From contig JAFGFO010000201.1 of the NCBI GenBank assembly GCA_016931085.1, positions 1-17,193 of the forward strand: 17,193 nt of DNA, written 5' to 3'. A model generated the notes under the pieces. It saw only the letters and a list, made by a program, of their open reading frames with translations, was not told the DNA's origin and did not search any database. Each line of letters begins with the position of its first letter. The stretch's first letter is position 1. This document shows, in pieces, positions 16,701 to 17,193 of this stretch. The stretch is from Thermoflexales bacterium. GTDB lineage: Bacteria; Chloroflexota; Anaerolineae; Fen-1058. The position numbers were made by a program, and so were the translations under genes.

Positions 16701-16932
16701 GCACCGTGTCGCGAGTTGACGCGTCGAATGGCGCACCATCGCGGGCCGCGACCTCCAGGTCAATGCGCGATTTATCCTCTGCCAATTGAGACGCGCTGCC
16801 GCTGGCGGCCTGCCCGATGATAGAGGCAGCCAACACCATCGCCACGCCCAATGCCACTGCCAACGCAGTGAGGATAGTGCGCGATGGGTGCGCGCCCAGG
16901 TTGCGTAAGGCGAGCGAGTGAAGAGATCGCAC
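10753..16932 (-). CDS. Giant FtsX-type permease (four modules) fused to two sensor-like domains
   Basis: One uninterrupted 2059-residue frame starts with GTG at 16932 behind AGGAAG. Module 1: helix 19-41, outside domain 42-245, FtsX helices 259-385. Module 2: helix 486-510, outside domain 515-735, FtsX 738-880. Module 3: helix 935-957, almost no outside domain, FtsX 982-1115. Module 4: helix 1218-1245, outside domain 1246-1455, FtsX 1464-1600. Extra helix pairs sit at 405-455 and 1134-1184. Each FtsX core has the family's ALG/SLGMTRRQV- or RAVGAT-like coupling motif. The tail adds two helix-bounded outside domains (1648-1797 and 1881-2022) with Cache-like endings such as QDGQILGSVRVTLD and GKQLGTLRIAV. 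No HAMP, kinase or ATPase follows. The usual length for two-module relatives is roughly half to two thirds of this. Function is unknown; export or envelope remodelling gated by a sensed signal is a guess. Confidence 0.85.
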   Translation of the reverse strand: MRSLHSLALRNLGAHPSRTILTALAVALGVAMVLAASIIGQAASGSASQLAEDKSRIDLEVAARDGAPFDASTRDTVRASPSVEQAAPSLRLKANTQIGELTLLGVEPSSYLALHKLELANGAFLDAPDSIVLPMALALDHSLNIGDELVVSTPAHTATLRIAGRLQIEQDIQSLADQTTAFVPLETLRALRSTSKPSAGGKDSKGLWIDRIEVALRPGADVDEAKAELAQALGDQFVIARGVPERGPALAGNTLLVQAGLAIVGLIILLAASFVILNAFGMSITARTREIGALRALGMTRRQVMNMVLAEAGLLGSAGVVAGVLVGLGLAWGVMRAMGILQGAPFSVPAWSVALSMAMGLAVTLSAALQPAWRASRVPPIVAVRPEGEPLARRGTQTPRRRLSRVGVALLGLASVGIAAFGLLARPSIFVAQAAMVVGQAALLGAAVLLLPALVGPINAACRPVLVRWLGTAGRLASDNIGRNKSRAALTAGALTAGLTIIVATSGLMTAALKGALGRLGLMLHENTFITVDIASVISSGDMSVENFFQYISENPDFDLQPVIRALDPLVQEGVIQIERCRFAPVPPELGSVPGAPGIFVDVEPFLQIGNFEFHEGDPETALRLMRRGRAALVPPIVAERLGVKVGDSFPLQTPHGELAFTVAGIGGSGWMMTVLPYTDGQAYFDINAPTHIGIIVNRGQDVDAAMLRVRQALEPFPTMAMSADYNGVFDPLMEMADRLSSLLNALVLLAVVVAALGVVNTMVINVSERGRELGLLRAVGATQRQVRQAVVAEAAVLGLLAAVVADGLGLLMVLTFGALILPNGTSSIGVRGDWQTIQMTLGAGLRDWGLAAVGALIFGPLVASLAAYYPARQAAAMDVVEATRGEQASLKPLSVRRQMSGTRHVSRLPSRRTEGFTFSISLSLAWRNLQEHRARTVLSMLAVALAVAMTIAADVISRSLITLLTQVEDVKAVAAGLFGQVDTVLGMIGLAVSAAAGFMVLNAFLMSITQRRRQIGVLRSLGMTRGQVMHLVLVEALLVGGAGTLLGVVGGFPFAWLVQALLKAFGGPMFSAWSGGASSPGRVLFGAGLGLGTSLAAVLIPAWRAARVSPLEALRSSDQRPSTTGRVRLARSSYLIGTLSLVAMLVWLVIAPPGEWVWYPLDLALTVVCMLLWLCALGLVLPQMINAAAGLARRPLARWWGAAGRLSADNLGRGSARGRVMLTIVTLAVGLTMMVGLTGGLAFLFDELFGPTFRRTANQQIFVVATFDPRQGVAAYVDMESMRLPPGAARSIESTVGSDGAVLQWNFVIAPEIAFFPNYFSFVLSPQDVRTTRDWIFVFGQGDWERALPILEKGCGVLLSPLVARNNGVGLYEHLTITGKRGPLDCVVAGIGQPYVNASIISASVRDAFELSEPFTLVIMPTPQADRQQLVAEVQAVAERYGLFLIDLDNFNQTIAQVTDQLGAVASALLLLAILAAALGVVNTTLISIAERRRELGLLRAVGATRRQALTVVTGEAALMGLLGGVWGLAAGLGLVVILATVYGGNAWGVPELDVWAAAWRSVQAALATGLVGLAAAPLVCAVAAWLPARTILRGPAIETMAISQSAARRSVSPQHAAIGAIQKRLALGTAVLMLVASAGLIAVVARHARGYLAQLTFDKARQLAAVNAGTVELSLPKRARRLDWNTLRGSGAFGNDQSLSQFKSFKARLQRNGLLDFSIADHDDIVLVNMDIKKIGQLAPPFQAPDQVSVFLEDKNGRPVVQAAAPIHNQDGQILGSVRVTLDAHSLDDLQSRLWSTLGGVGLAMAALGVLVSLALCSPLARAAQRRAGGQATPFEELPGRGLGRVKAAFSVQTRLTIALMVLVTVMVGVLECVAIPIERYHVEAMLKSNWTVWIEWMAHALSNSDLNLATLMRGRTPSPVEMMDLAQSLDLERLQQVSDDALGEDVAYMALVNKQGEIMLSDQLALIDEAVAVPAETTIQEDTWRNESVWSISTPLRQGEGGKQLGTLRIAVRRQSVEDFLDASRKLFALCGVMAVLAGVLMAQAIGGAVAAKTQS

Positions 16933-17193
16933 AGGGCTTCCTATTCACAGCGTCAAATGTAACGCTGCACAGTGAACCGTCATGCATCAAGTTGCTACTA
17001 CTTTACCACGAATTGGCCTGAAATGACAGCAGCACTAGGCGCGATTTGGGCATTGCCGGGCATTCGTAGCAAATCGCTCAAGTGGGGCAACCTCCCCGAA
17101 AGCTTGGAGCTTTCGGGGAGGTAAGTGGGGCGCCAGGCCGCAAAATGACGCCATTGTGGGGGATGTATGCCCGCAATTGCCTTTCGCTTCGAA
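16933..17193. other. Intergenic end of window, no gene recognised
   Basis: I see no reading frame with homology on either strand and no convincing -35/-10 pair for the giant gene. It contains an inverted repeat GCGATTTG (17041-17048) / CAAATCGC (17070-17077) around 21 bases with GGGCATT twice, and the hairpin described separately at 17080-17131. Confidence 0.5.
17080..17131. mobile_element. 34-bp palindrome flanked by 9-bp direct repeats (possible miniature insertion)
   Basis: ACCTCCCCGAAAGCT (17090-17104) pairs perfectly with AGCTTTCGGGGAGGT (17108-17122) around loop TGG. AAGTGGGGC stands immediately on both sides (17080-17088 and 17123-17131). An exact nine-base repeat hugging the palindrome looks like a target duplication, as if a hairpin element had inserted. 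No T-run follows, so it is a poor terminator. The length (34 bp) equals that of the hairpin at 3163-3196 and both contain CCGAAAG. Confidence 0.55.

Noticed and set aside
16933..17020. Promoter for the giant permease gene
   Set aside because: TTGATG, TAAAGT and similar boxes occur on the minus strand, but none pair at 16-18 base spacing with a good partner.

Overview
The window is GC-rich outside one AT-rich intergenic island. It looks like a chromosomal segment of a Chloroflexota-type bacterium (Anaerolineae or Caldilineae-like). That guess rests on remembered resemblance of the gene set (paired DUF1295/DUF1475 proteins, eight-helix TspO, very long FtsX-type permeases, a CarH/LitR-type regulator) and on the small perfect hairpins between genes. 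No rRNA, tRNA, integrase or CRISPR array was seen.

Layout. Positions 1-7386 hold a minus-strand run of nine tightly packed genes. In order of transcription they are a TIGR01777 epimerase-like protein, a Rieske oxygenase, TspO, a pyrimidine-dimer glycosylase family protein, DegV, DUF1295, DUF1475, a peroxiredoxin-like protein and an FAD-linked oxidase cut by the left edge. Most gaps are 11-37 bases; a 160-base hairpin-rich gap separates DegV from DUF1295. Positions 7387-7693 are a divergent control region with two good sigma70-type promoters back to back and several palindromes. Positions 7694-10742 (plus strand) encode a MacB/FtsX-type permease, its ATPase and a MerR-type regulator with a B12-binding domain. 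Positions 10753-16932 (minus strand) are one 2059-residue protein: four FtsX permease modules joined to two extracytoplasmic sensor-like domains. The last 260 bases hold no recognisable gene.

The main hidden item is in the peroxiredoxin gene. Its frame is interrupted by a single TGA exactly where the first Cys of the CxxC active site should be. An 8-bp hairpin with a G in its four-base loop lies 18-37 bases downstream, as expected of a bacterial SECIS. The gene is best read as a UxxC selenoprotein of 153 residues, starting at 2011 rather than at an internal codon.

How the genes may work together (inference). A CarH-like photoreceptor regulator, TspO, a redox selenoprotein, a UV-lesion repair homologue and membrane or lipid-associated proteins would fit a light or photo-oxidative stress island read from the divergent promoters. 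The sequence does not prove that the regulator acts on those promoters. The giant permease is a separate oddity: transporter modules and sensor-like modules in one chain, with no kinase or HAMP domain visible.
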